From assembly GCA_031177355.1 (NCBI GenBank), contig JAPSGR010000019.1, positions 1 to 36,400 on the forward strand: a stretch of 36,400 bases of DNA. Reading direction: 5' to 3'. Under the pieces are notes generated by a model, which did no database searches, had not been told where the DNA came from, and was given only the letters and a program-made list of their open reading frames with translations. Shown piece by piece: positions 7,774-16,381 of this stretch; positions within the stretch are counted from its first letter, which is position 1, and each line of letters begins with the position of its first letter. The stretch comes from Candidatus Nitrosocosmicus sp. GTDB taxonomy: Archaea; Thermoproteota; Nitrososphaeria; Nitrososphaerales; Nitrososphaeraceae. The translations under genes were made by a program, and so were the position numbers.

Positions 7774-8250
7774 GTGAATTATAATAGCACCAAAAGGTTC
7801 ACCAAAATTTTAGTTCCTATAGATGGCTCTAAAAGTTCAATTAAGGCGGCCGAATTGGGTACAGATATCGCTCAAATATATGGATGTGACTTAGTAGCCC
7901 TACATGTAATGTTTTCTCAAAGCGGATTTGCATTTCACACAGAGACAGTTACAGGAACTATAACAACGAGTTCTTTAAACGATTTGAACACGGAAGCAAG
8001 ACAGGAAGCAGAAAAATGGTTCGAAGAGGTCAAAAAAATATCGGAAAGGAGTAGAATAAAAGTCAAGACAGAGGTAGTTCTGACGGTAATTTCGATTGTG
8101 GAAGCTATTTTATCCTATGCAGGTAAGGAAAGTATAGATCTGATTGTTGTTGGTTCAAAGGGGAAATCAGGCTTGAAAAAATTGATACTAGGAAGCGTTG
8201 CATCAGGAATCTCAACCTATGCTCATTGTCCAGTATTGATAGTAAAATAG
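7774..8250 (+). CDS. Universal stress protein (UspA family)
   Basis: A 158-aa cytoplasmic single-domain Usp. It has the N-terminal FTKILVPIDGSKSSIKAAEL with the nucleotide-contacting Asp. It also has the C-terminal ATP-binding motif G-2x-G-9x-G-S, read here as GSKGKSGLKKLILGS, then SGISTYAHCPVLIVK. The complete motif suggests an ATP-binding rather than an ATP-independent Usp. Role: a small stress-response or signalling protein that dimerises and binds ATP or AMP; partners are unknown. The start is a GTG; an overlapping ATG two bases earlier is out of frame. The ORF lies alone between divergent and convergent neighbours. Thaumarchaeal genomes usually carry several Usp paralogs. Confidence 0.9.
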   Translation: MNYNSTKRFTKILVPIDGSKSSIKAAELGTDIAQIYGCDLVALHVMFSQSGFAFHTETVTGTITTSSLNDLNTEARQEAEKWFEEVKKISERSRIKVKTEVVLTVISIVEAILSYAGKESIDLIVVGSKGKSGLKKLILGSVASGISTYAHCPVLIVK

Positions 8251-8359
8251 CCTCAAAAATGAGCACTATGCCATTGATGATGGCAATGGCGATGATGGAA
8301 AATACACCCGATAATAAGTAAAGGTGACTGTAATGGTTGTTGTCAGGATTTTAGTTACT

Positions 8360-8803
8360 TTATAAAACCACTATCCTAGATGCAATTACCATAAAAATCA
8401 TTGTTGTAGTGAGGAGACCAAACATCACATGTGGTAAAAATTTAATGAAGTCTATATTTATATGAATATTTTTAGTCAATGAACTAGTATATGTTCCGCG
8501 CAATACGTGATAATAAACAATTAAAGATAGAGATCCGAATAACAATATGAGAACGCCCTTTGCGGTATAAACAAAATTTGGAACCTCGAAATTAAATAAC
8601 ATTACGAATAAAATTAAACCACTAGTTAAAGAAATTGTAGAAGTAAAGATTATAATCCTGCGGATTTTTGGCAATACGATAGACAAATTTCCTGTCCTAT
8701 TGGAAGGTCTAATTATAAAGATTACTAAAAAAGTTACACTCCACCATACAATAGAGAAGATCATGTGAATACCTTGGAGTAGTGCAACAATATCGCTAAT
8801 CAA
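8360..8803 (-). CDS. Four-helix integral membrane protein (CopD/DUF2269-like), function unknown
   Basis: A 147-aa protein with four hydrophobic spans, at about residues 5-30, 48-70, 78-100 and 120-145. The first span, LQGIHMIFSIVWWSVTFLVI, has the His-x(n)-Trp pattern common at the start of CopD-like, DUF2269-like and other small heme- or copper-associated membrane proteins, and GVLILLFGSLSLIVYYHVL lies in the third. A further His lies at KFLPHVMFGLL before the fourth helix. The paired His could bind heme or metal, but that is inference. It lies 64 bp downstream of ksgA on the same strand, where archaea often carry a prmC/hemK-like methyltransferase, so it may be the last gene of that operon. 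Confidence 0.6.
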   Translation of the reverse strand: MISDIVALLQGIHMIFSIVWWSVTFLVIFIIRPSNRTGNLSIVLPKIRRIIIFTSTISLTSGLILFVMLFNFEVPNFVYTAKGVLILLFGSLSLIVYYHVLRGTYTSSLTKNIHINIDFIKFLPHVMFGLLTTTMIFMVIASRIVVL

Positions 8804-8867
8804 GATAAGACACGATATCTAATTTTAACAAATTTCTAAATGTTTCTGAGATCAATTTAGAGTAGTT

Positions 8868-9635
8868 TTAGGAGTATTTAGAAGATAGATTATTGTTCAA
8901 GCTCTCATTTAGACGTAGTACTTCAGTGGGTGATAATTGCGCAATTCTATTTGACGCGATACCCTTTAGATCGGATGTGCCAAAATCGCACCCATAATAT
9001 TTCCTATAATAATTAAACACAAAGGAAACGGTTTTTTTTCGGAAAGAGAATAAGGATTGTATATCCTTTATGACCTGTAAGGATAAAGGCGGAGATTTAG
9101 GACGTAATTCAATTAGAAGAGAATCAACCTTGGGTCTTGGTGAAAACGAAGCGGGAGAAACTTTGAGCAATATATTAATGAAAAACCTAAATTGAGATAA
9201 AACAGAGATGGCCCTATAATTACTATTTCCGGGTTTAGATATTAGTTTTTCAACAAATTCCCGTTGAAGCAAGACAATTCCTCTTTTAAACTGCTTTTGA
9301 CATAACCAGGATAATGCCTTGCGACTTTCATAATAAGGCAAACTTGATAAGAAAACATCAAATTCTACTCGAAGATTTCTATCTAATCCGTCTGAGTTTA
9401 AAAGTTGCAGATTCCCAAAGTGCAAATATTCCTTGGATTGGCGGTATAGCTCGGGATCTAATTCGAATGAATAAACATATTTAGCAATTCTACAAAGCTC
9501 CTCCGTTAGAATCCCTTTGCCTGTACCTACTTCATAAACTACTTCATTTCTACAAATTCGAGAAAGTTCAATTATTTTCTCCACAGTTTTTGTATCTACG
9601 AGAAAATTCTGTCCCAACTTTGACTGGTTCTTCAT
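8868..9635 (-). CDS. ksgA: 16S rRNA (adenine-N6,N6)-dimethyltransferase KsgA/Dim1
   Basis: A 255-aa SAM-dependent Rossmann methyltransferase that dimethylates two adjacent adenosines near the 3' end of 16S rRNA during small-subunit assembly. It begins with the family hallmark LGQNFLVDTKTVEKII. The SAM loop is YEVGTGKGILTEEL, and motif II is YSFELDPEL. The C-terminal substrate region includes FSPRPKVDSLLIEL, the classical KsgA signature. Motif IV, normally N-[IL]-P-Y, reads SLPYYESRKAL here, so the Asn that contacts the target adenine is replaced by Ser. It is the fourth gene of the run rpl21e-rpo4-DUF655-ksgA, 60 bp after DUF655, an order well known in archaea. Length and start are normal. 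Confidence 0.9.
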   Translation of the reverse strand: MKNQSKLGQNFLVDTKTVEKIIELSRICRNEVVYEVGTGKGILTEELCRIAKYVYSFELDPELYRQSKEYLHFGNLQLLNSDGLDRNLRVEFDVFLSSLPYYESRKALSWLCQKQFKRGIVLLQREFVEKLISKPGNSNYRAISVLSQFRFFINILLKVSPASFSPRPKVDSLLIELRPKSPPLSLQVIKDIQSLFSFRKKTVSFVFNYYRKYYGCDFGTSDLKGIASNRIAQLSPTEVLRLNESLNNNLSSKYS

Positions 9636-9695
9636 TGGAATCTGAAAATTATTTAATAAAAAACTATATTTTAAGTAGATAATAAGTATGAGAAA

Positions 9696-10301
9696 TTATG
9701 TTTTCCTTACAAAAATATTCATTCGTGTTTCACCTGAAATCTCATCATAAATTCTTTTTGCTATTAGCTTTGATGCATCTCGCAATCCGGCTCTTTCTTG
9801 GATATCTAGAAAGGAACTAAAATTGCGTTTTTCCCTCTCTTCTAAGATAGATTTCATATATGTTTTTCCTATACCAGGAATAAGCTCCAAAGAATGAACA
9901 CGTGGTGTCATGGGTTGAGCAAAATTGAAGTAATCAACAAATCGTTTTTCATTAACATTTACAATTTTTTCAATTACTGAGGGCAATTCATTTTTGGCGG
10001 ATTGAGATATGTGATTGTAATCTAGTCTCCCCAATACACTTACAATTTTCTCTCTTCCATTCTTTCCGATATAAACACGTTCACCAATACTAAATTCCTC
10101 ATTATTAATTCCTAGTAATTCTAACAAGGTCAAATGTTCCTCGCCAATTGCATGGATAATTACCCCCTCTCTCATCCTTACAATTGAAGATTTACCATTT
10201 TGGATATAATCAAGAATATAGGCATATTCCTCGAACTTACGAGGAGCAAAATTATCACCGTATCTACCATAATTACCTCTATTTGAATTAAACCTTGACA
10301 A
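9696..10301 (-). CDS. DUF655 archaeal RNA-associated protein (OB-like plus helix-hairpin-helix)
   Basis: A 201-aa protein of the DUF655 family, conserved across archaea and usually encoded between rpo4 and ksgA, as here. The basic N-terminus (SRFNSNRGNYGRYGDNFAPR) precedes a beta-barrel region with EYAYILDYIQNGK and GERVYIGKNGREKI. Residues about 135-185 hold a helix-hairpin-helix nucleic-acid-binding motif, LELIPGIGKTYMKSILEERE followed by LDIQERAGLRDASKLIAKRI. The biochemical role is not established; its place among ribosome and RNA polymerase genes suggests RNA binding. It is 44 bp after rpo4 and 60 bp before ksgA, so most likely in one operon. Confidence 0.85.
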   Translation of the reverse strand: MSRFNSNRGNYGRYGDNFAPRKFEEYAYILDYIQNGKSSIVRMREGVIIHAIGEEHLTLLELLGINNEEFSIGERVYIGKNGREKIVSVLGRLDYNHISQSAKNELPSVIEKIVNVNEKRFVDYFNFAQPMTPRVHSLELIPGIGKTYMKSILEEREKRNFSSFLDIQERAGLRDASKLIAKRIYDEISGETRMNIFVRKT

Positions 10302-10345
10302 GATATATTTTACCTTTACAATTATATTTAGAGACGACTTTTTAT

Positions 10346-10720
10346 TTAACTTTCAATATCAGATGGAGTTTTTACGTGCTCGTCTTCCTCACTTTTTGAG
10401 AGCAAAATAGACTTTATTTTTTCTAGTTTCTCTGTTACTATCAATTTTTTCCAACCGAAAGTAAAAGCTCTCAATTCCTCGATTGATCTGGGCATAACAT
10501 TCACCAATTCAACCGATTCCTCGCTTGTTAAATCCCCTTCTGAAACAAGTTTTTCAACCATTTCTTTAGCATGCTCATAGTCAACCTTGGAAAATTTTTT
10601 AGAATAATCATAGGTCCATCTTTGAATTTGATCCATTTCATCAACTGGAATAACCTCTAAAATCTTTTTTACCTCTGATAAAGTTACTATCTCCCTTTTT
10701 ATTACTTCAGTCATGTCCAA
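10346..10720 (-). CDS. rpo4: DNA-directed RNA polymerase subunit Rpo4 (RpoF)
   Basis: A 124-aa protein of the RPB4/RpoF family. With Rpo7 it forms the stalk of archaeal RNA polymerase that binds emerging RNA and aids open-complex formation. The N-terminal part REIVTLSEVKKILE and the HRDC-like C-terminal helices, including SEGDLTSEESVELVNVMPRS and IEELRAFTFGW, match the family. The acidic tail is short and probably disordered. It starts 15 bp after rpl21e and is followed at 44 bp by DUF655, the classic archaeal order. Either the first ATG or the second (10714, MTEVIKRE) could be used; the difference is two residues. Confidence 0.9.
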   Translation of the reverse strand: MDMTEVIKREIVTLSEVKKILEVIPVDEMDQIQRWTYDYSKKFSKVDYEHAKEMVEKLVSEGDLTSEESVELVNVMPRSIEELRAFTFGWKKLIVTEKLEKIKSILLSKSEEDEHVKTPSDIES

Positions 10721-10735
10721 TACACACTTTTATAT

Positions 10736-11020
10736 TTAGCCTGCTATTGGTCGAATATGATTAAACTTGGTCTGTAAGTATTTTGGCTTGCTGCCAAACT
10801 TTACCATCACCCTCAACGTACGTCTGCCGACTTCTTCGACTATTCCCACTTTACCCTGAAATCGCCTATGTGGCATTGTATTATGCTCAGTTGGGTCGAT
10901 ATCTACAACCACTTTATCACCGGGTTTGTATTCAATCAACAGGTAAGAAACACCGGTTATCTTATTAGTTTTGGTTAGTATCGATCTAGATTTTCTCCTA
11001 GTTCCGTGAGATGAAGGCAT
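10736..11020 (-). CDS. rpl21e: Large-subunit ribosomal protein eL21
   Basis: A 94-aa protein of the eukaryotic-archaeal L21e family. It starts PSSHGTRRKSRSILTK and has the SH3-like barrel segments EYKPGDKVVVDIDPTEHNTM and PHRRFQGKVGIVEEVGRRTL. It ends TKFNHIRPI, as in other archaeal eL21 proteins. It is a structural component of the 50S subunit. It lies between radA (53 bp upstream) and rpo4 (15 bp downstream) on the same strand, and is probably transcribed with them. Length and start are normal. No zinc motif is expected or seen. Confidence 0.95.
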   Translation of the reverse strand: MPSSHGTRRKSRSILTKTNKITGVSYLLIEYKPGDKVVVDIDPTEHNTMPHRRFQGKVGIVEEVGRRTLRVMVKFGSKPKYLQTKFNHIRPIAG

Positions 11021-11073
11021 GAGAATCTATTGTATATATGCCCTAATAAATATTATTTACAATAATTTCGCCA

Positions 11074-12093
11074 TTATTCCTTTTGAGGGTCAGTAATTCC
11101 TGATTCGCCTATAGAAAACACAGTTTCACTTTCAGGATGGTTAGGTGAATCCACCATTCTGGCAATTCTGTTTCTGTTAGATTTCCTGAGATAAATTCTA
11201 TAAGTACTTGAATGAGCAAAGATATTTCCACCAGCTGCTTTGAACGATAGGTTTGCAAATCCTGTCTCTGGAGAGGATTGTACTTGATTAGTAAGTAAAA
11301 CTGCGATTTGATGTGTCTGTGCAATTCTCATTATAGAGTGTATTAATTTGTTCAATCGTTGTTGTCTTAATGAGAGCGAAGATAATCCAAGAAACTCTGA
11401 ACGGTATAACGAAATTGCAGAATCGAATATTAGAAGCTTTATATTTTGAGATTCAATTATTCTACTAGATTCCGATAATATAAGTTCCTGGTGAGAGCTA
11501 CTATATGCTCTAGCAACTACAATATTATCAAGTATCTGTTTTGGATTTTGGTGCCTAGCTTTGCTTATTGTCTCAATTCTTTCGGGTCTAAAGGTGTTTT
11601 CAGTATCAATATATAAAGCGCCACCGTCAAGTCCACCTTGAGAATAGCTTAGCTGGACCATAACGCATGCAGTATGACACAATTGAGTTTTTCCTGTGCC
11701 AAATTCTCCATATACTTCTGTGATGGCGTTAGTTTCTATTCCACCACCAAGAAGTTTATTGAAATTTTGAGATCCGGTAGATATTCTCCCAATTCTTTTT
11801 CTCTTATCGTACAAAGTAGTTGCGGGCGTAAACCGCATATCAATTACTCCAATATCTTCAAGGAATGTGATAGTTTGATTATAAATGAAATTTGAATCAT
11901 CCATGCTAATTCCACACCGTGTGGATAATTCTAAAGGCCCTTCTATTATTACATCTTTAAGGGATAAAAATCCACCTTCCTTTAACTGAGAGAGCAAATC
12001 GATAGACAAGTCACTTAGGAGATCAATAGACAGAAAATCCTTATTTGATTTCTGATTAACGGATGAGTATTCAGGGTCTACACTATGATTCAA
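11074..12093 (-). CDS. radA: DNA repair and recombination protein RadA
   Basis: A 339-aa archaeal recombinase that forms ATP-dependent filaments on single-stranded DNA for strand exchange. Residues about 25-85 are the N-terminal helix-hairpin-helix-like domain. The FTPA at about residue 87 matches the FxxA polymerisation motif. The core starts at GRISTGSQNFNKLLGGGIET. Walker A is GEFGTGKTQ, Walker B is KLLIFDSA, and the L1/L2 region includes LLTNQVQSSP and FKAAGGNIFAHSSTYRIYLR. It ends GESGITDP, as in typical RadA. The N-terminus has about 20 extra poorly conserved residues, so a slightly later start is possible. It is divergent from the tetrapyrrole operon across 174 bp and leads the ribosomal/RNA polymerase block. 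Confidence 0.95.
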   Translation of the reverse strand: MNHSVDPEYSSVNQKSNKDFLSIDLLSDLSIDLLSQLKEGGFLSLKDVIIEGPLELSTRCGISMDDSNFIYNQTITFLEDIGVIDMRFTPATTLYDKRKRIGRISTGSQNFNKLLGGGIETNAITEVYGEFGTGKTQLCHTACVMVQLSYSQGGLDGGALYIDTENTFRPERIETISKARHQNPKQILDNIVVARAYSSSHQELILSESSRIIESQNIKLLIFDSAISLYRSEFLGLSSLSLRQQRLNKLIHSIMRIAQTHQIAVLLTNQVQSSPETGFANLSFKAAGGNIFAHSSTYRIYLRKSNRNRIARMVDSPNHPESETVFSIGESGITDPQKE

Positions 12094-12231
12094 AGTACTA
12101 CATAGTAGTTTTGCTTAACCCGATATTTCAATAATACTAAGCAAAAAGATTGAACATTTTATCGAACAATTAAGCAGAAATTGATATTATAAATATGTAC
12201 TATAATAAGCTCCGGTTGTTGAGAAATAAAC

Positions 12232-12240
12232 TATATTTAA
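12232..12240 (+). promoter_or_regulatory. TATA box of the tetrapyrrole operon
   Basis: TATATTTAA is centred at 12236, 32 nt before the preferred ATG of the first gene at 12268. With the usual 25-nt distance the transcript would begin near 12261, giving a leader of a few bases and favouring ATG 12268 over the GTG at 12259. Confidence 0.45.
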
Positions 12241-12267
12241 TCAGTGTAGTAACATTGAGTGCTAGAT

Positions 12268-12942
12268 ATGATAGTTGACTTGAACTTAAAACACAGAAAT
12301 GTTATAGTTATTGGTGCAGGACAAGAAGGTACTAAAAGAATATCTAGCCTTTCAAATGAAGGTTGTCAAATCATAGTCATAAGTGATAAAGTCAACGAGG
12401 CGCTTTATGAGATAGAAGGAAGCACATATCCAATTATATTAATAAGAAGAAGAATCACGGATATTAAATTTTTACACACATTCGATAATATTTTTCTGAT
12501 TCTTGCAGCTACAGATGATCCATGTCTAAATGAAGCTATAGTAGAAGAGGCTAAAAAGAAGAAGATTCTATCATATACTATTAATGGCTCAACTTTAGGT
12601 GATCTTTTTTTTACATCAATAATAAATATCGAAGAGACCATTCAGATATCAATTTCCACCGCAGGGAAAAGTCCTTTGATGAGTAAGATTATAAAAGACA
12701 AGGTTGAGAATACTATAAAAAATATAATAGGCCCTACAGATATTGAAAATATAAGAATTCAGGAATTTGCTAGAGAGAAGGTAAAAAAGTATATAAAGAA
12801 TCAACAAGAAAGAAGGAAATTTTTATATAGTTTAGTTAAAGACCAGGAGATTCAAGAATTAATAATAAAAAAAAACATTGATAAGGTCAAAGAAAGAATC
12901 ATAAAGATATTAGACAAATGGGAGGGCAATAAGATCGGATGA
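12268..12942 (+). CDS. Precorrin-2 dehydrogenase / sirohydrochlorin-forming protein (CysG N-terminal type)
   Basis: A 224-aa NAD-dependent enzyme that oxidises precorrin-2 to sirohydrochlorin, the branch point to siroheme, cobalamin and, in archaea, heme. It begins MIVDLNLKHRNVIVIGAGQE; the dinucleotide loop GAGQEG is at residues 16-21. It continues with ILAATDDPCLNEAIVEEAKK (the family's ATDD) and the ISISTAGKSPLMSKIIKDKV signature. A GTG at 12259 would add three residues, but the MIVDLNL start matches relatives and fits the TATA box. The C-terminal 70 residues are Lys-rich helices. Its stop overlaps the hemA start as ATGA, so the two are translationally coupled. It could also chelate metal, as yeast Met8p does; that is not visible from sequence. 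Confidence 0.88.
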   Translation: MIVDLNLKHRNVIVIGAGQEGTKRISSLSNEGCQIIVISDKVNEALYEIEGSTYPIILIRRRITDIKFLHTFDNIFLILAATDDPCLNEAIVEEAKKKKILSYTINGSTLGDLFFTSIINIEETIQISISTAGKSPLMSKIIKDKVENTIKNIIGPTDIENIRIQEFAREKVKKYIKNQQERRKFLYSLVKDQEIQELIIKKNIDKVKERIIKILDKWEGNKIG

Positions 12943-14225
12943 CGCTATATTTGGGAGCACTATCATCACAATTTCTCAATTTTAGAGTAACCTTCAGGAA
13001 CTCCCCTATTCACATATTAGAAAAATTTGCATTTAAGGACATATTTGGTGCGCACCAGTATTTATTGGAATCATCTGAATTACAAGAGTGTATAATCTTG
13101 CAAACGTGTAATCGTGTAGAGGTTTATGGAGTAGGACAAAATCCACGACCTGAGAACATTATAAAAAGGTGGTCAGATCTAATAGATTTATCAATAGAAG
13201 AGGTTAAAAATGACATTATAATCAGCAATGGAGAGGACGCAGTGAGACATTTGGTAAAACTAACATCGGGTTTAGACTCCCTAGTAGTTGGAGAGGATCA
13301 AATTTTGGGGCAAGTAAAAAGATCTCTGGAATTTTCCCGAAAAAACGGTTTTGCAGGTCCGAACTTGAATGTTTTGTTTGACAAAACGATTAAAATAGGA
13401 AGTCGCGTCCGTGCTCTTACAGGTATAAACAAAGGAAGTACTTCTGTTGGATCTATGGCAGTAAATTTAGCTTGCGAATATTTTGATGATATGAAGCAAA
13501 AAGAGATTTTACTCATAGGATCAGGGGAAGGAGCTAGTTTGATCGCAAAGTCTTTGAAACAACGAAATATGAAATTTTTCATTACTAGTCGAACCTTTGA
13601 AAGAGCTCGTTCCTTTGCAGACACGGTAGCTGGATTACCCATACCGTTTGAAGCTGCATTAGAGAAATTAAATGAAAATATCGACATAGTGTTCATCTCT
13701 ACGGTAGCGCCATACTATTTGCTAACATATGAAAGGATATCTAGAATGATAAAGAATCGGAATAAAGGATTAATGATTTTCGATTTATCAAATCCGAGAA
13801 CTGTTGAGGAGAAGATTGCTACATTGAACAACATCAAATTAGTTAACATAGATCAAATATCAGAAATAGTTGAAAAAAATGTCGGAAGGAGAAAAAGAGA
13901 AATTCAGTCTGCAGAAAAAATAATTGATGATGAGATAATCACGATAAAAGAAATGTTAAAAAGAAAGAGCTCTGAGCCAGCCATAATAACGATCTTTAAG
14001 AATGCTGATTTGATAAGGAACAAGGAATTAAAAAAAGCTTTATCGTTAATTGGCAATAGAATGAGCGAAAATGACGTCAAAATATTGGAACAATTTTCCT
14101 ATGCGTTAGTGGAAGGAATTCTATCAACTCCTATGAATAATTTAAGAAAAGAATTTTCTAATAACAAAAATGAAAATGAGTTAATAAACTTGGCTCTAAA
14201 ATTATTCAATTATGAAAAAGCATAG
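12939..14225 (+). CDS. hemA: Glutamyl-tRNA reductase
   Basis: A 428-aa enzyme that reduces glutamyl-tRNA(Glu) with NADPH to glutamate-1-semialdehyde, the first committed step of C5-pathway tetrapyrrole synthesis. The catalytic Cys57 lies in LQTCNRVEVYGV. The next hallmark, GLDSLVVGEDQILGQVK, is intact, and the NADPH domain contains ILLIGSGEGASLIAKSL. The C-terminal helical dimerisation domain (about 310-425) is full length. It overlaps the preceding dehydrogenase gene by 4 nt (ATGA) and is followed by hemB after 8 nt, so the three form an operon. Heme feedback through the N-terminal region is known in bacteria but cannot be judged here. Confidence 0.95.
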   Translation: MTLYLGALSSQFLNFRVTFRNSPIHILEKFAFKDIFGAHQYLLESSELQECIILQTCNRVEVYGVGQNPRPENIIKRWSDLIDLSIEEVKNDIIISNGEDAVRHLVKLTSGLDSLVVGEDQILGQVKRSLEFSRKNGFAGPNLNVLFDKTIKIGSRVRALTGINKGSTSVGSMAVNLACEYFDDMKQKEILLIGSGEGASLIAKSLKQRNMKFFITSRTFERARSFADTVAGLPIPFEAALEKLNENIDIVFISTVAPYYLLTYERISRMIKNRNKGLMIFDLSNPRTVEEKIATLNNIKLVNIDQISEIVEKNVGRRKREIQSAEKIIDDEIITIKEMLKRKSSEPAIITIFKNADLIRNKELKKALSLIGNRMSENDVKILEQFSYALVEGILSTPMNNLRKEFSNNKNENELINLALKLFNYEKA

Positions 14226-14233
14226 TCTATAAA

Positions 14234-15298
14234 ATGTCTAAGAAAAATAAAGAAAGTTTGGGCAATAGTCTGGAAATCAATTCAAGTTCGTTAAAGAGTA
14301 GTTACCAGTACAGCTACAACTTTTTTCCAAAAATGCGATTAAGGAGATTAAGGAAAAACTCTGCCATTCGAGATCTTTTCCAAGAGGTTCGCTTATCTGC
14401 AAAAGATTTAGTATTGCCTTTATTTATTCAAGAAGGCATAAAGAACAATTTACCGATAGATGCTATGCCAGGTGTTTCTAGATTTTCACCTAACTTGATT
14501 TTACAAGAAATTGAAGAATGTGTAAATATAGGAATTAGTGCCATAATTCTGTTTGGGCTACCCAAAACAAAGGATACACTCGGAAAAAGTTCATACGACG
14601 ACAAAGGAATCGTTCAACGTACAATTAAATCGATTCGAGATAATTTTGGGGATAAAATAGTAATAATTACAGATGTATGTTTATGTCAATATACATCGCA
14701 TGGACATTGTGGAATAGTACATAATAATCAAATAGACAATGACAAAACATTAAACGTGTTAGGAAATACAGCACTAAGTCATGCAAGAGCAGGAGCAGAC
14801 ATGGTAGCCCCATCGGCAATGATGGATGGTCAGGTAAAAAGAATAAGAGATCTTTTAGATGATAATGATTATATTAATACTCTTATAATGGGATACTCGG
14901 CTAAACAGGCTTCTTCATTTTTCTCACCTTTTAGAGATGCAGCACATTCTAAACCAAGTTTTGGTAACAGGCAAACATATCAAATGAGTTTTTCCAATCC
15001 CAGGGAAGCAAATAGGGAAATAGAAGGGGATATAGAGGAAGGCGCCGATGTCTTAATGATAAAACCTGCACTCTCGAATCTAGACTTGATTTATGAAGCA
15101 AAAAAAAATACCTTGCATCCAATTGCAGCATATAGTGTGTCTGGAGAATATTCCATGATAAAAGCCGCGGCCATTAACCAGTGGATCGACGAGGATTTGG
15201 CTGTTACGGAATCCATAACTGCCATAAAACGCGCAGGTGCCAATATAATTATATCGTATTATGCTAAAAGAATGGCGGAAATTTTAAACACTAATTAA
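14234..15298 (+). CDS. hemB: Porphobilinogen synthase (delta-aminolevulinic acid dehydratase)
   Basis: A 354-aa enzyme that condenses two 5-aminolevulinate molecules to porphobilinogen. The Schiff-base lysines are Lys224 in YSAKQASSFF and Lys277 in MIKPA. The zinc-type cysteine cluster is complete: Cys149, Cys151 and Cys159 in DVCLCQYTSHGHCG, so this is a zinc-dependent form. APSAMMDGQV and the FRDAAHSKPSFGNRQTYQ stretch are typical. The first 33 residues are a polar extension; most HemB proteins begin near MRLRRLRKN, so ATG 14333 is an alternative start. The annotated ATG lies 8 nt after hemA. The gene ends the first half of the split cluster and converges on the propeller gene. Confidence 0.95.
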   Translation: MSKKNKESLGNSLEINSSSLKSSYQYSYNFFPKMRLRRLRKNSAIRDLFQEVRLSAKDLVLPLFIQEGIKNNLPIDAMPGVSRFSPNLILQEIEECVNIGISAIILFGLPKTKDTLGKSSYDDKGIVQRTIKSIRDNFGDKIVIITDVCLCQYTSHGHCGIVHNNQIDNDKTLNVLGNTALSHARAGADMVAPSAMMDGQVKRIRDLLDDNDYINTLIMGYSAKQASSFFSPFRDAAHSKPSFGNRQTYQMSFSNPREANREIEGDIEEGADVLMIKPALSNLDLIYEAKKNTLHPIAAYSVSGEYSMIKAAAINQWIDEDLAVTESITAIKRAGANIIISYYAKRMAEILNTN

Positions 15299-15356
15299 AT
15301 TAGTAAGAAGTCAAATAACGATCTATATCGAAATTAATATTTAATTAAAAAAAGAG

Positions 15357-16337
15357 TTAGGGAATTGGATAGAATACATGTACATCAGCATCTCGTCCAT
15401 CCGCGACGTATACAGCTCCTTGTGAATTTATGGCTATTCCAACAGGACTTTCAATCAATTCATGCGCTGCCCCACTATTGCCGAATTGGGTAAGATAATT
15501 ACCATTATTGTCGAAAACTTGAATCCTGTTATTGCCACTGTCAGATACATATACATTATTTGAAGGATCAATTGCCACATCGACTGGGTACCTAAACTGT
15601 CCGTTACCTGATCCGAACGTGCCAAACTTCATCAGGAAATTACCGGAAGCATCAAATTTTTGTACTCTATTGTTACTATAGTCAGTAACAAATATATTGC
15701 CGTTTGAATCCACAGCCACATCAGCTGGATTATTAAATTGACCATTGCCGGTTCCAGGAGAACCGATACTCATCATGAAATTACCGGAAGCATCAAATTT
15801 TTGTACATTAGTATTTTCACCAAAATCGGTGACATATAGATTATTTTCTTTGTCTACACCTACCCCACCTGGGCTAATGAACATTCCCGGTCCCAAACCA
15901 AATGAACCAATAGATCGAATAAAAGTTCCATTAGAAGTAAACTCTTTTACAGCATAAGTTGGGTTTCCGAAATCAGCAATAAATACAGTGTCATTTGAGT
16001 TCACTGCAATACCAGAAGGATTTGTAAAGTACTGTGGTCCATTACCAAATGTGCCAAAACCTAAGATAAATGTTCCATTAGGAGTAAACTTTTGAATCAT
16101 ATGTGTAGTATAACCGGCAAAGTCTGAAACGTAAACATTATCTTCAGAATCAATTCCTATTCCAGATACCTGATTAAACTGACCCTGGGATACACCCCTT
16201 TCACCCCACATAGTCAAATGAACGAATTCAAGTGCAAATGCAGAGGAATGATAGGTAGGTAATAACATCAAATTAAATCCCACAAAACAAAATAAAACAA
16301 ATCGAGATATCCTCATCTCGTAATATGAGACTATCAT
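15357..16337 (-). CDS. Exported NHL-repeat beta-propeller protein
   Basis: A 326-aa protein. Residues about 10-36 are a signal peptide or anchor (FVLFCFVGFNLMLLP..). The remainder is five or six NHL repeats of about 47 residues, each built on [FYW]-x-x-P-x-G-[IV]-A-[IV]-[DN] and [VI]-[YF]-V-[ATS]-D. Examples are FNNPADVAVDSNGNIFVTD, FRYPVDVAIDPSNNVYVSD and ESPVGIAINSQGAVYVAD. The fold is a six-bladed propeller, usually a binding scaffold outside the cell; no catalytic residues can be named. Two blades share a 36-bp nearly identical DNA segment, so at least one blade arose by recent duplication. Together with the next gene it splits the tetrapyrrole cluster, on the opposite strand. Confidence 0.85.
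   Translation of the reverse strand: MIVSYYEMRISRFVLFCFVGFNLMLLPTYHSSAFALEFVHLTMWGERGVSQGQFNQVSGIGIDSEDNVYVSDFAGYTTHMIQKFTPNGTFILGFGTFGNGPQYFTNPSGIAVNSNDTVFIADFGNPTYAVKEFTSNGTFIRSIGSFGLGPGMFISPGGVGVDKENNLYVTDFGENTNVQKFDASGNFMMSIGSPGTGNGQFNNPADVAVDSNGNIFVTDYSNNRVQKFDASGNFLMKFGTFGSGNGQFRYPVDVAIDPSNNVYVSDSGNNRIQVFDNNGNYLTQFGNSGAAHELIESPVGIAINSQGAVYVADGRDADVHVFYPIP
15630..15806. repeat. 36-bp direct repeat, two copies, marking a duplicated propeller blade
   Basis: 15630-15665 and 15771-15806 are identical except for one base. They are 141 nt (47 codons) apart, one NHL blade, so they mark a blade-sized duplication in the propeller gene. Confidence 0.8.
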
Positions 16338-16381
16338 TATTTAAATAGTTTTTTAAAAAGACAATTTCTAAAAAAATAAGT

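Noticed and set aside
8268-8300. Repeated GATGATGG suggesting a C/D-box guide RNA
   Set aside because: No proper D box (CTGA) at the required distance and no terminal stem.
11109-11324. 71-codon frame inside radA on the same strand
   Set aside because: It is a shifted frame of radA, whose own reading frame carries all family motifs.
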